Below are positions 1 to 8,308 of a DNA stretch of 64,000 nucleotides, one piece after another. Origin of the DNA: JBCCGI01 sp039029355 (GTDB lineage: Bacteria > Planctomycetota > UBA1135 > GCA-002686595); NCBI GenBank assembly GCA_039029355.1, contig JBCCGI010000004.1, positions 124,001 through 188,000 of the forward strand, in the 5' to 3' direction. Within the stretch, counting starts at the first letter, position 1. Every line of letters begins with the position of its first letter. Both the position numbers and the translations under genes were made by a program. The notes below the pieces were generated by a model. That model saw only the letters and a list, made by a program, of their open reading frames with translations. It did no database searches and had not been told where the DNA came from.

Positions 1-1
1 C

Positions 2-277
2 AAGAAGCTGCTTCCCGGCCTCCCCGACCCGCGCGTCAACCTGGGGCTGGTGATGGAGGCCGCCGGGCGCACCGACGACGCCCTGGGGGCGTACGCTTCG
101 GCGCTCGAGGTGCGCTCGGAGCACCTGCCCGCGATCCAGGGCGCGGCGCGGCTGCTCGTCCGCGAAGGGCGACAGGACGCCCGGCTGGCGGGCTGGCTCG
201 AGGACATCGCCTTGCGCGGCACGGGCGAGCGCTGGCGGGCCTGGGCACAGCAGACGCGGGCGGCGCGGATCGAGTGA
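2..277 (+). CDS. C-terminal end of a TPR-containing protein (5' truncated)
   Basis: The reading frame is open from the first bases of the window to a TGA at 277, so the gene begins upstream. The visible 91 residues are helical and TPR-like: a unit reading roughly 'GLVMEAAGRTDDALGAYASA' is followed by a second helix pair and an Arg/Ala-rich tail. The three sulfatase-fold lipoproteins further along the window end in comparable TPR units, so this may be the tail of another such protein; that is an inference, as the catalytic part is not visible. It converges on the ABC transporter operon on the other strand, leaving only a 15-bp gap. Confidence 0.6.
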   Translation, partial: KKLLPGLPDPRVNLGLVMEAAGRTDDALGAYASALEVRSEHLPAIQGAARLLVREGRQDARLAGWLEDIALRGTGERWRAWAQQTRAARIE

Positions 278-292
278 CGCCGCCCTCGCCGC

Positions 293-1465
293 CTACTTCC
301 TGCGCAGCGCCTCGGTCGGCCGCATGCGCGAGGCCCGGAACGCCGGCCACGCGCCGCTGACGACGCCCAGCGCCAGCGAGAACACGATCGCGGTGATCAT
401 CACCGGCGGCGTGATGCGGAACGCGAAGGCGACCTCGGTGAAGGTCTGGAAGTTGGTGGTGCCCGTCTCGATTCCGTTGAGCGGGAGCACGAGCAGCGCG
501 CCCAACACTCCGCCCAAGAGCCCCAGGAGGGCGGCCTCGAACAGGAACGAGAGGAAGATCGGGAAGGGCCGGAAGCCGGTTGCCAGCAGGATGCCGATCT
601 CGTGCGTTCGGGCGGCGATGGCCGACAGCATCGTGTTGGTCGCGGTGAAGACCGCCGCGATTCCCATGATGATGCCCAGGAAGCCGCCGACGACCAGCAG
701 GACGGCCGACAGAACCTCGGACTGCGAGCTCATGTACTCGCGCTCGGTCTGGGCCGCGGCGGGCGTGTCGGGGTCGGCGCGCAGCGCCTCGTCGAGCGCG
801 GCGACGTCCGCGTCCGGCACGAGCTTGGCCAGCACGCGGTTGGGGCCGAAGCGCTCCAGGGCCGCGATCATGCGGTCGTAGTCGCCCCAGATCTCGGACT
901 CGAAGGGGCCGTCGCACTCGAAGATGCCGACCACGCGGAAGGGGGTGACGTTGATCGTCAGCACGTCGCCCACCTCGCAGTTCTGGATGCGGCCGGCGAT
1001 GCGGCGGCCGACGATGACCTCGTCGGCGCCGGGCGTGAAGTTGCTGCCCTCGACCACGCGCACCTCGTCGCCGCGCAGGTCGAAGGTCGCCTGCTGGACG
1101 CCGCGCAGCGGCACGTTGGTCTCGCCGCCGTCGACGCGGAAGCGGCGGACGGCGAGGAAGGCCTCCAGGGACGCCAGCGGCTGGCCGTCGTCGCCGAGGG
1201 CGAACTCGGGTCGCGACTTGGCGATCTTGAGCGCGCCCTCGCGGCGGAAGGCCGACACGCCCTCCGAGAGCGATCCCGGCCGCAGGATGACGGCCAGGTC
1301 CTCGCGCCCGTTGTCGGCGTAGAGCGAGGCGAAGCCCTGCTGCAGCGCGAGCACGCCCGCGAGCGTCGCGACCGTCGCCGCGATGCCGAGCAGCGTCAGC
1401 AGCGTGGCCGCGCGTCGCACGAGCAGGCTGCGCAGGTTGTAGGAAAGCGGAACGAAGCGCACCAT
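293..1465 (-). CDS. ABC transporter permease, FtsX/MacB type (second permease of the operon)
   Basis: Protein of 390 residues with the MacB/LolE layout: a first membrane helix at about residues 19-41, a large extracytoplasmic domain at about 45-250, and three C-terminal membrane helices from about 255 that form the FtsX domain. The conserved stretch 'TNTMLSAIAARTHEIGILLA' lies just after the second helix and is typical of the FtsX cytoplasmic coupling loop. It is the last gene of a four-gene unit (adaptor, ATPase, permease, permease) and starts 3 bp after the stop of the preceding permease. The family moves lipoproteins, peptides or other envelope substrates outward rather than importing; the substrate cannot be read from the sequence. 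Confidence 0.9.
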   Translation of the reverse strand: MVRFVPLSYNLRSLLVRRAATLLTLLGIAATVATLAGVLALQQGFASLYADNGREDLAVILRPGSLSEGVSAFRREGALKIAKSRPEFALGDDGQPLASLEAFLAVRRFRVDGGETNVPLRGVQQATFDLRGDEVRVVEGSNFTPGADEVIVGRRIAGRIQNCEVGDVLTINVTPFRVVGIFECDGPFESEIWGDYDRMIAALERFGPNRVLAKLVPDADVAALDEALRADPDTPAAAQTEREYMSSQSEVLSAVLLVVGGFLGIIMGIAAVFTATNTMLSAIAARTHEIGILLATGFRPFPIFLSFLFEAALLGLLGGVLGALLVLPLNGIETGTTNFQTFTEVAFAFRITPPVMITAIVFSLALGVVSGAWPAFRASRMRPTEALRRK

Positions 1466-1468
1466 CGC

Positions 1469-2641
1469 CTACTCCTCCGACGCCAGGGACTCGGCGGGAC
1501 GCAGCCGTCCGGCGCGCCAGGCCGGCGTCATGCCGGCCACCAGGCCCAGCCCAACCGCGATCGCGGCGCCGAGCATGTACGTGCCCGGCTGCACGTGGTA
1601 GCCGGGGAAGAACGGCCCCATCACCGTGGAGATCATGGACTCGGTGACGAGCGCGAGCAGCAGCCCGAGACCCGCGCCCAGCAGGCACAAGAGCAGCGAC
1701 TGCGCCACCAGCAGGAAGCGCGCGTCGTTGTCGGTGAAGCCGAGCGCCTTCAGCAGCCCCAGGTCGTGCGTCTGCTCGCGCCCCGCGAGCAGCATCGTGT
1801 TCATCACCGCGAAGAAGACCGCGATCAGGACGCCGCCGCCGATGGTCGACACGAAGAACGGGATGTTGCCGAACATCGTGACGAACTGCTTTTGGAACTC
1901 ATCCTCGCTCGTCGCCTGCACGCGCTGGGGGCCGTTCTCGAAGAGCTGGTCGATCGCGCCCATCGCCGCCACCGCGTCGGCGTCGGGCGAGAGGTAGGCC
2001 ACGTACGTGCCGGTGTTGGGCGAGCCGGTCGGACCGGACTCCATCGTCTTCTCGAAGTAGTCCCAGTGGAACAGCAGCATGCGCCGGTCGAAGTACCGCC
2101 GCGTGGGCTCGTAGACGCCCTCGAGCTGGAACTCCCAGGCCACGTCCATGCCGTCGGGATGGGGGAAGATCGTCGGGATGATCGGCACGGTGTCGCCGAC
2201 CTCCCAACCGAACTGATCCACGAGCCCCTGGCCGACGACGCAGCCGCGGCGGTTCCCGTAGAAGCCCTCGATGCTGCCGTCGACGATCTCCATCTCGGGG
2301 TAGATGTCGAAGGTCTCCTCGGGGTCGACCGCGAACTGGGCGAACTGGTTGGCGGGCTCCTGGTAGTAGCCCCCGAACCACTGCCACTTGGCGGTCTCGA
2401 CGACGCCGGGAACGCTCTCGATCTTGGCCTGGTAGGAGAGCGGCAGGTCGACGAACAGGCTGACCGCCGACTGCACCCACAGCCGCCGGTCGCTCGCGGT
2501 GGCCGCGCCGGTCTGCAGCGTGGTCACCAGCGTCCGCAGCACGCAGAGCAGGAAGAAGGCCGCGATCAGGCTGCCGATCGTCAGCAGCGTGCGGACCCAG
2601 CGGCGCATGAGGTTGCGCCAGACGAGCAGCCCGAGCTTCAC
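1469..2641 (-). CDS. ABC transporter permease, FtsX/MacB type (first permease of the operon)
   Basis: Protein of 390 residues, the same length as its partner and the same architecture: an N-terminal membrane helix at about 17-36, an extracytoplasmic domain, and an FtsX region with 'MNTMLLAGREQTHDLGLLKA' followed by two further helices. The start is a GTG at 2641 whose last bases overlap the TGA stop of the upstream ATPase gene (GTGA), which implies translational coupling. Two different permeases in one operon suggest a heterodimeric transporter, as in LolCE, rather than the MacB homodimer in which the permease is fused to the ATPase. Confidence 0.9.
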   Translation of the reverse strand: MKLGLLVWRNLMRRWVRTLLTIGSLIAAFFLLCVLRTLVTTLQTGAATASDRRLWVQSAVSLFVDLPLSYQAKIESVPGVVETAKWQWFGGYYQEPANQFAQFAVDPEETFDIYPEMEIVDGSIEGFYGNRRGCVVGQGLVDQFGWEVGDTVPIIPTIFPHPDGMDVAWEFQLEGVYEPTRRYFDRRMLLFHWDYFEKTMESGPTGSPNTGTYVAYLSPDADAVAAMGAIDQLFENGPQRVQATSEDEFQKQFVTMFGNIPFFVSTIGGGVLIAVFFAVMNTMLLAGREQTHDLGLLKALGFTDNDARFLLVAQSLLLCLLGAGLGLLLALVTESMISTVMGPFFPGYHVQPGTYMLGAAIAVGLGLVAGMTPAWRAGRLRPAESLASEE

Positions 2642-3351
2642 GCCTGCGCCCCGCCGGCGGCCGGCTGCTGCTCTTCGATGCCGCGCAGCCGCCCCTTGTC
2701 GAGGTGCACGATGCGCTGGGCGCGCTCGGCGGCGTGCGGGTCGTGGGTGACCATCAGCACGGTCTTTTCGAGCTCGCCGCTGAGCCGCGCCAAGAGGTCC
2801 AGCACGCCGTCGGCCGACTCGCGGTCGAGGTCGCCGGTCGGCTCGTCGGCCAGGATCACCTCCGGGTCGGTCACGATGGCGCGCGCGATCGCGACGCGCT
2901 GCTCCTGGCCGCCCGACAGCTGACGGGGACGGTGCTTCGCGCGGTCGGTCAGCCCGACCAGCTCGAGCGCGTAGTTCGCGCGCTCCTTGCGCTCGGAGCG
3001 CGAGAGCGGCGCAAGCGCCAGCGGGAGCGCCACGTTCTCGACCGCGGACAGCACCGGGATCAGGTTGAAGCCCTGGAACACGAAGCCGACGTTCGCGGCG
3101 CGCCAGCCGGCGAGCTCGCCGCTCGACAGCTGGGTCAGGTCCGTCCCGCCGACGCGCACCGCCCCGCTGTCGGGATCATCGAGGCCCCCGACCAGGTTGA
3201 GCAGCGTGGTCTTGCCCGAGCCCGACGGCCCCATCAGGGCGTAGAAGTGCCCCGCGTCCATCGGCAGGTCGAGCCGGTCCAGCACCGTCAGCGTTTCACC
3301 GCCGCGCCGGTAGGTCTTCGTCACGCCTTCGAGCTCGATGCTCGCACCCAT
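2638..3351 (-). CDS. ABC transporter ATP-binding protein (LolD/MacB-type)
   Basis: A 237-residue cytoplasmic ATPase with every ABC motif visible: Walker A GPSGSGKTT at residues 41-49, signature LSGGQEQRVAIARA near 144-157, Walker B VILADEP near 163-169 and the switch histidine in 'VMVTHDP'. Signature wording and length match the LolD/MacB/FtsE class that energises FtsX-type permeases. It starts 2 bp after the adaptor stop and overlaps the first permease by 4 bp, so all four genes are probably one transcript. It should drive the two permeases encoded directly downstream. Confidence 0.93.
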   Translation of the reverse strand: MGASIELEGVTKTYRRGGETLTVLDRLDLPMDAGHFYALMGPSGSGKTTLLNLVGGLDDPDSGAVRVGGTDLTQLSSGELAGWRAANVGFVFQGFNLIPVLSAVENVALPLALAPLSRSERKERANYALELVGLTDRAKHRPRQLSGGQEQRVAIARAIVTDPEVILADEPTGDLDRESADGVLDLLARLSGELEKTVLMVTHDPHAAERAQRIVHLDKGRLRGIEEQQPAAGGAQA

Positions 3352-3353
3352 CG

Positions 3354-4769
3354 CTAGCCTCCTTCTACTTGTACGCGGTCGCCGTCGGCGAGCCGCGCCG
3401 GCGGGTCGAGCACGACCCGCTCACCCTCTTCGAGCCCCCCTTCGACGACCGAACGTCGGCTCGTCCGTGTTCCCAGCGTTACCTCGCGGAAGCGCGCGAC
3501 GTCGCGCTCCAGCACGAAGACGCCCTCGCGCCCGTCGATCTTCACGAGCGCTTCGCTCGGCACGAGCAGCGCGTCCGCGATCTCCGACGCCATCGCCTCG
3601 GCGACGGGAGACGGCTCGTCCTCGGCCGCGAAGACCACCCGCGCGCCCATCTCGGGGCGCAGGCGGGGGTCGATCTCCTCGAGCGCCACGCGTACCTCGA
3701 CCGTCGCCTTCTGACGGTTGGCGGTGGGCCAGATGCGCTGCACCTCGCCGATGAAGCGCTCGCCGGGCAGCGCGTCGATGAACACCTCGGTGCGCTCGCC
3801 GATGCGCGCGGCCTCGAGGTTGGTCTCCTGCAGCTCGACCTGGATCTCGAGCGACTCGAAGTCGACCATCGTCGCGACCGAGCCGCGGCTCTGGCCGCCC
3901 TGGGCGTTGGGCGACACGACCTCGCCCACCTCGGCGTCCTTCAGCACGATCACGCCGTCGAACGGCGCGCGCACGTTGGTCTTGTCGAGCGTCGCGGCCG
4001 ACAGGTCGCGCGCGGCCTCGAGCGCCGGGATCTGCGCCTGCGCCTGCTCGCGCTCGGCGGTGGCGACCGTCAGGTCGGCCTCGGCGCTCTGGATGGCCAG
4101 CCGGCGGCGGTCGAGCTCGGCGTCGGCGCTCGCGAGCCGCGCGGCCGCCTGCTCGCGCTGGGTCTGGGCGGAGTCGAAGCGCGCCTGCGTGTCGGTGCCG
4201 GTCTCCAGCAGCCGCTCGGCGCGCTCGAAGTCGAGCTCGGCCAGCTTGCGACCCGCCTCGGCCTCGGTGCGCGACGCCTCGGCCCCCGCGACGCCGGCGC
4301 GCGCTTCCTCGAGCCGCCTGCGGGCCGCCGCCTCGCGCGCCTCGGCCGCGACGACGGCCTTGCCGGCGGCGAGCAGGTCGGCCTCGGAGCGGCGGAGCGC
4401 CGCCTCGAGCTCCTCCGAGAACAGCCGCGCGACCACGTCGCCTTCCTTGACGACGGTGCCCTCCTCGACGTTGAGCTCAACGATGCGCCCGGGCGCGTCC
4501 GACGACAGCGCGGCGCGCCGGCGCGCGACGACGTACCCGTTCGCGGCGGTGCCGCTGACCGCGGCCTGCGCCATCGGGGACGAGCGCACCACCGCCGCCA
4601 CGCGGACCTTGGGCAGGCGCCAGCGGTCCAGCGCTGCGAGCGCGGGCTCGTGGAACAGCCACCCCGCGCCGCCGATCAACGCGAGCAGCACGAGGCGTCC
4701 GAGCCACGGGCTCTTGCGCCGGGTCGGCTGCGGCGCGCCGCGGTCGATCTTGAGCTTGGTCAGATCCAT
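3354..4769 (-). CDS. HlyD/MacA-family periplasmic adaptor of the ABC exporter
   Basis: A 471-residue membrane-fusion protein starting at the ATG at 4769; the open frame continues far upstream, but this start places a short basic N-terminus directly before the single membrane helix at about residues 25-40. The middle (about 110-240) is an Ala/Glu/Arg-rich alpha-helical hairpin of the type that contacts an outer-membrane channel. It is flanked by the split lipoyl domain ('VEEGTVVKEGDVVARL' before it and 'VRAPFDGVIV' after it) and followed by a beta-barrel domain. It is first in the operon with the ATPase and two permeases. An outer-membrane TolC-like partner is not encoded in the window. Confidence 0.9.
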   Translation of the reverse strand: MDLTKLKIDRGAPQPTRRKSPWLGRLVLLALIGGAGWLFHEPALAALDRWRLPKVRVAAVVRSSPMAQAAVSGTAANGYVVARRRAALSSDAPGRIVELNVEEGTVVKEGDVVARLFSEELEAALRRSEADLLAAGKAVVAAEAREAAARRRLEEARAGVAGAEASRTEAEAGRKLAELDFERAERLLETGTDTQARFDSAQTQREQAAARLASADAELDRRRLAIQSAEADLTVATAEREQAQAQIPALEAARDLSAATLDKTNVRAPFDGVIVLKDAEVGEVVSPNAQGGQSRGSVATMVDFESLEIQVELQETNLEAARIGERTEVFIDALPGERFIGEVQRIWPTANRQKATVEVRVALEEIDPRLRPEMGARVVFAAEDEPSPVAEAMASEIADALLVPSEALVKIDGREGVFVLERDVARFREVTLGTRTSRRSVVEGGLEEGERVVLDPPARLADGDRVQVEGG

Positions 4770-4985
4770 CGGTCCCCCCCCGAAGGGCGAACAGCCTACC
4801 CTGCGGCTCGCGTTCCCGCAGAGGGGTTTCGCGGCTCCCCGCGCGCTTCGCTCAGTCGTCCGAGCCGCGGGCGACGCCCCGGGCGGCGAGCGCGGGTCCT
4901 TGTGCTGCTGACGCGCTCGTGCCAACCCGCCGTGCGGGCCGCGTTTGTCCGGACGAACGGCCGCGGACCGAACTAGACTGCCCGG

Positions 4986-6992
4986 ATGAGATCCCTCGGC
5001 TTCGGCCTCGACTTTCGGCGGGCGGCGCCGGCGCTCGGCGCCCTGACGATCCTGGGCTTCGGAGCGTGCGGTGGCGGCGAGGGCTCCTCCGCATCCGCCT
5101 CGGCGCGCACGAACGTGCTCGTCGTCTCGATCGACACGCTGCGGCGCGACGCGGTCGGCTTCCACGGGTGCGCGCCGTCGCCCTCGCCCAACCTGGACGC
5201 CTTCGCGGCCGAGGGGGTCGTGTTCGACGACGCCTACACCGTGTCGCCGGTGACGCTGCCGGCGCACACGTCGCTCCTGACCGGGCTGTACCCCGTCTCC
5301 CACGGCGTGCGCGACAACGGGGCCAACCGCGTGCCGGTCTCGGCCGAGCCGCTCGCCGAGCTCCTGACCGCGCGCGGCTACCGCTGCCGGGCCGCGGTCG
5401 CCGCCTTCGTGCTCAACGAAGGCTTCGGCCTCGACCAGGGCTTCGAGGTCTACAGCGCGCCGCGCCGCGGCGGCGGCAAGATCGAGCTGGCGGTCGCCGA
5501 CCTGCGCGCCGACCTGATGGTGAACCGCGCGATCGAGGACCTCGACGAGCTCGCCCAAGACGAGGCGCCGTTCCTCTACTGGCTGCACCTCTACGACCCC
5601 CACGCGCCCTACTCGGCGCCCGGCTCCACCGCCGAGGACATGCGCACCCAGTACGAGGACGAGGTCCGCTTTGCCGACGCCGAGCTGGGGCGCCTGTTCG
5701 CCCACCTACGCGAGCGCGGGCTGTGGGACGACCTGACCGTCGTGGTGACGTCGGACCACGGGGAGGGGCTCGAAGACGGCCACGAGAAGTCGCACGGCTA
5801 CTTCATCTTCGACCAGACGATGCGCATCCCGCTGGTGCTCAAGAGCCCGGGCCTCGCGCCGGCGACGGTCGGGGGCGCGGTGTCGCTGATCGACGTGGTG
5901 CCGACGCTCCTGGAGCTGCTCGACGTCGCCGCACCGTCGGGCGGGTTCGACGGGATGAGCCTGGTGCCGGCGATCGCCTCCGGCACGGCGGGGCCGGGGC
6001 GCGTGTTGGGCCTGGAGAGCTACCTGCCCTACGTCTCCCACGGCTGGGCGCCGTTCGAGGGCGCGGTGCGCGACAAGTACAAGGTGATCCGGTCGCACCA
6101 ACGCGAGCTGTACGACCGCGCGGCCGATCCAGGCGAGGAGCGCGACCTGTACCGCGACCGCGACGCGCTCTCCGAGGGCATGCTGGCCGAGGTGCGGCGC
6201 CTGTTCGAGACGCCCGAGCGGCGGCTGGAGCGCGAGGCGATCCAGCTCGACGCGAAGGACCTCGAGCAGCTCGCGTCGCTGGGCTACAGCGGCGAGGAGC
6301 GCTCCTCCGGCGACGAGGGCACGATCGACTTCGACGCGCTGCCCGACACCTACGAGCGCTTTCCGATCGCCGAGCGCCTGTGGGCCCTCGGCGAAGACGT
6401 CGAGGCCGGCCGCGTCGACGTCGCCATCAAGGGTCTGCGCGACATCCTCAAGGTGGATCCCGACGATCCCTACGCGCAGACGCGCCTGGGCGAGCTCCTG
6501 ATGCTCGACGAGCAGTCGGCCGCCCGCAACGTGGGCGAGGCCGAGCGGCTCCTGATGCAGGCCCTCGCCCAGCGCCCCGAGGACGCCGCCATCCACTGGA
6601 GCCTCGCGCGCGTCGCCAAGGTGCGCGCCGACAAGCACCGCCGCGACATGGACCGCGCCGGGCGCGCCGGTGACGACGAGTCCGGGCGGGTGGCCTCGGA
6701 GCTGTGGCGCGAGCAGATGGAGCGCTTCCTGCGGGAGCTGCGGATCGTGCTCGAGCTGGAGCCGAGCCACACCAAGGCGCTCGGCATCCTGTCGGTCGCG
6801 CTGATCGAGGAGTCCGAGCTCTCGGTCCGCACCGGTCAGACCCGCAAGGCGCGCAAGACCTTCCAGGAGTCGATCGACAACCTGGGCCGGCTGATGGACA
6901 CGCTCGACCCCGCCGACCCGGCGCGCGCCTCGTACGGCAACCTGCGCTCGCGCGCCCAGGCGCGGCTCGACTCGCTGCCGCCCGGCCGGTAG
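4986..6992 (+). CDS. Sulfatase-fold lipoprotein with C-terminal TPR region
   Basis: A 668-residue lipoprotein; the ATG at 4986 gives a signal peptide ending in a lipobox with Cys28 (GFGAC). The alkaline-phosphatase-superfamily domain covers about 43-420: metal ligand Asp50, DHGE at 257-260 and the helix motif SLLTG at 96-100. The nucleophile site reads T90-L-P92-A-H94, so the formylglycine-forming Cys or Ser of true sulfatases is absent and the pattern instead resembles the Thr nucleophile of nucleotide pyrophosphatase/phosphodiesterases. The usual post-catalytic L-x-x-LGYSG motif follows, then TPR-like helices to the end. It is probably anchored at the cell surface or in the periplasm and acts on a phospho- or sulfo-ester; the substrate is unknown. 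Confidence 0.85.
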   Translation: MRSLGFGLDFRRAAPALGALTILGFGACGGGEGSSASASARTNVLVVSIDTLRRDAVGFHGCAPSPSPNLDAFAAEGVVFDDAYTVSPVTLPAHTSLLTGLYPVSHGVRDNGANRVPVSAEPLAELLTARGYRCRAAVAAFVLNEGFGLDQGFEVYSAPRRGGGKIELAVADLRADLMVNRAIEDLDELAQDEAPFLYWLHLYDPHAPYSAPGSTAEDMRTQYEDEVRFADAELGRLFAHLRERGLWDDLTVVVTSDHGEGLEDGHEKSHGYFIFDQTMRIPLVLKSPGLAPATVGGAVSLIDVVPTLLELLDVAAPSGGFDGMSLVPAIASGTAGPGRVLGLESYLPYVSHGWAPFEGAVRDKYKVIRSHQRELYDRAADPGEERDLYRDRDALSEGMLAEVRRLFETPERRLEREAIQLDAKDLEQLASLGYSGEERSSGDEGTIDFDALPDTYERFPIAERLWALGEDVEAGRVDVAIKGLRDILKVDPDDPYAQTRLGELLMLDEQSAARNVGEAERLLMQALAQRPEDAAIHWSLARVAKVRADKHRRDMDRAGRAGDDESGRVASELWREQMERFLRELRIVLELEPSHTKALGILSVALIEESELSVRTGQTRKARKTFQESIDNLGRLMDTLDPADPARASYGNLRSRAQARLDSLPPGR

Positions 6993-7020
6993 TCGCTCCC
7001 GGTAGTCGCCCGGCCGGGCG
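6979..7020. terminator. GC-rich hairpin between convergent genes
   Basis: Arms CGCCCGGCCGG (6979-6989) and CCGGCCGGGCG (7010-7020) pair perfectly over 11 bp around a 20-nt loop. The 5' arm overlaps the end of the sulfatase-fold gene, and the loop carries its TAG stop and a second copy of CCGGTAGTCGC. No U-run follows on either strand. The position between two convergent genes supports a bidirectional terminator, but this is inferred. Confidence 0.5.
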
Positions 7021-7032
7021 CCCGCGACCGCG

Positions 7033-8199
7033 CTACAGGATCGTCAGCACGCTGGGCGCGGCAAGCACCGCGGCTCCCACCGGGGAGATCGCGGCGCCCT
7101 GCGCGTAGACCGTGAAGGCCTCCTGCCCCGGCGGCAGCGACGGCAGAGGGACCGAGACGGTCAGCGTCCCGTCACCCGCGACGCCGTGCGAGACGAGAAT
7201 GGGCGGGATCGTCAGCGCGAGCGAACCCGCGAGCTCGGCGAGGTACAGCGGCTCGACGTCCAGAGCGATGAGGCTGAAGACCAGGTCGCCGGCGACGCCG
7301 GCGTAGTCGATCGTCGCGCTGGCGCCGCCGTCCCCGAAGGGCGAGATCGAGTAGCCGCGCGGGTTGCCGGCGACGGCCGTGAAGCCGCCGAGCACCGGCT
7401 GGCCATCCAGTCCGTCGCCGCAGCCGAAGCCGAAGCCGCCCTTGCCTCCGGCGAGCTCTACCGAGACCAGGTTCACCGTAGAGCCCGATGCGAACAGCCC
7501 CGCCCCGCCCGTCCCACCGGTCCCGGAGCAGGGGAAGCCGGTATCGGCGCCGCATCCGCCGGCGAAGGAGCCGCCCGAAGCGAAGAGGAACGACCCGAAG
7601 GCGGTCACTCCGAATCCCCCCGAGCCTCCCGCGGCGAGCGGCGTGCTCCCGGCGGCGCGGGTCTCGTAGGCGTGCACCGTCGAGGAGGTGATCCGCAGAC
7701 CGACGTCGCCCACGCTGTCCGCGAAGTTGCCGGTGAAGGTGCAGCCGGAGAGGACGACCGCGTCGCAGGCGAGGATGTTGGCCGCCCCGCCGCTGATGAA
7801 GGGCGAGCAGAGCGAGGGGCCGAACCCGCCGCCGATGGACTCGAGCAGCACCGGCCCCTGATTCGAAGTCAGGTCGACCCCCGACACACCGAAGCCGCGG
7901 AGGACGACGCTCTGGCTCCCGGCGACGTTCCGAACCGTGACCTCGCCGGCGCCGACCGACGCCGCGGCCTCGGCGACGACGCTCAGCGACCTGGCGTCCA
8001 CCAGCACATCCCCGTAGGACCCCTCGCGGACCTGGACCGTGTCGCCGTCCGCGGCGGCGTCGACCGCGGGCTGGATGTCGGTGAAGTCCGCGTCGGGACC
8101 GCCGGACGCATCGACGATCCAAAGCTGCCCCTGCGCGAAAGCAACCGAGAGAAGGGGGGCGAGAGCGAGCAACCAGACGAAGCGCGAGACATGGGTCAT
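7033..8199 (-). CDS. Secreted parallel beta-helix protein, function unknown
   Basis: A 388-residue exported protein. The ATG at 8199 is preferred over an upstream in-frame ATG because it is preceded by GGAG and is followed at once by a signal peptide (residues 1 to about 22, cleavage near AFA-Q). The mature N-terminus 'DFTDIQPAVDAAADGDTVQV' is the classic entry strand of pectate-lyase/DUF1565-type right-handed beta-helices, followed by Gly/Ser-rich rungs with several Cys residues. The last 80 residues form a separate beta domain ending 'FTVYAQGAAISPVGAAVLAA', a type of C-terminal module seen in many secreted planctomycete proteins. No catalytic residues could be assigned, so it may be a surface or glycan-binding protein. 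Confidence 0.75.
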   Translation of the reverse strand: MTHVSRFVWLLALAPLLSVAFAQGQLWIVDASGGPDADFTDIQPAVDAAADGDTVQVREGSYGDVLVDARSLSVVAEAAASVGAGEVTVRNVAGSQSVVLRGFGVSGVDLTSNQGPVLLESIGGGFGPSLCSPFISGGAANILACDAVVLSGCTFTGNFADSVGDVGLRITSSTVHAYETRAAGSTPLAAGGSGGFGVTAFGSFLFASGGSFAGGCGADTGFPCSGTGGTGGAGLFASGSTVNLVSVELAGGKGGFGFGCGDGLDGQPVLGGFTAVAGNPRGYSISPFGDGGASATIDYAGVAGDLVFSLIALDVEPLYLAELAGSLALTIPPILVSHGVAGDGTLTVSVPLPSLPPGQEAFTVYAQGAAISPVGAAVLAAPSVLTIL

Positions 8200-8308
8200 C
8201 GTTGAATTCTCCAGTCGCGGGAGGGTGGCCTCCCGGACCGTAGATCCAAGCCTCGGATTCCGCAAGGCGTGCGGGAGCGCCGTGGCGCCCGCGGCGCCAG
8301 CTAGCGGC

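Noticed and set aside
602..2923. Long open frames opposite the ABC transporter genes and opposite most other genes (for example 12182-13900, 13897-16182, 18023-20248, 35124-37871)
   Set aside because: They mirror real genes in the antisense frame; their composition (Arg/Ala/Gly/Val/Leu-rich, low in Lys, Phe and motifs) is that of GC-rich antisense, and each overlaps a gene with recognisable motifs.
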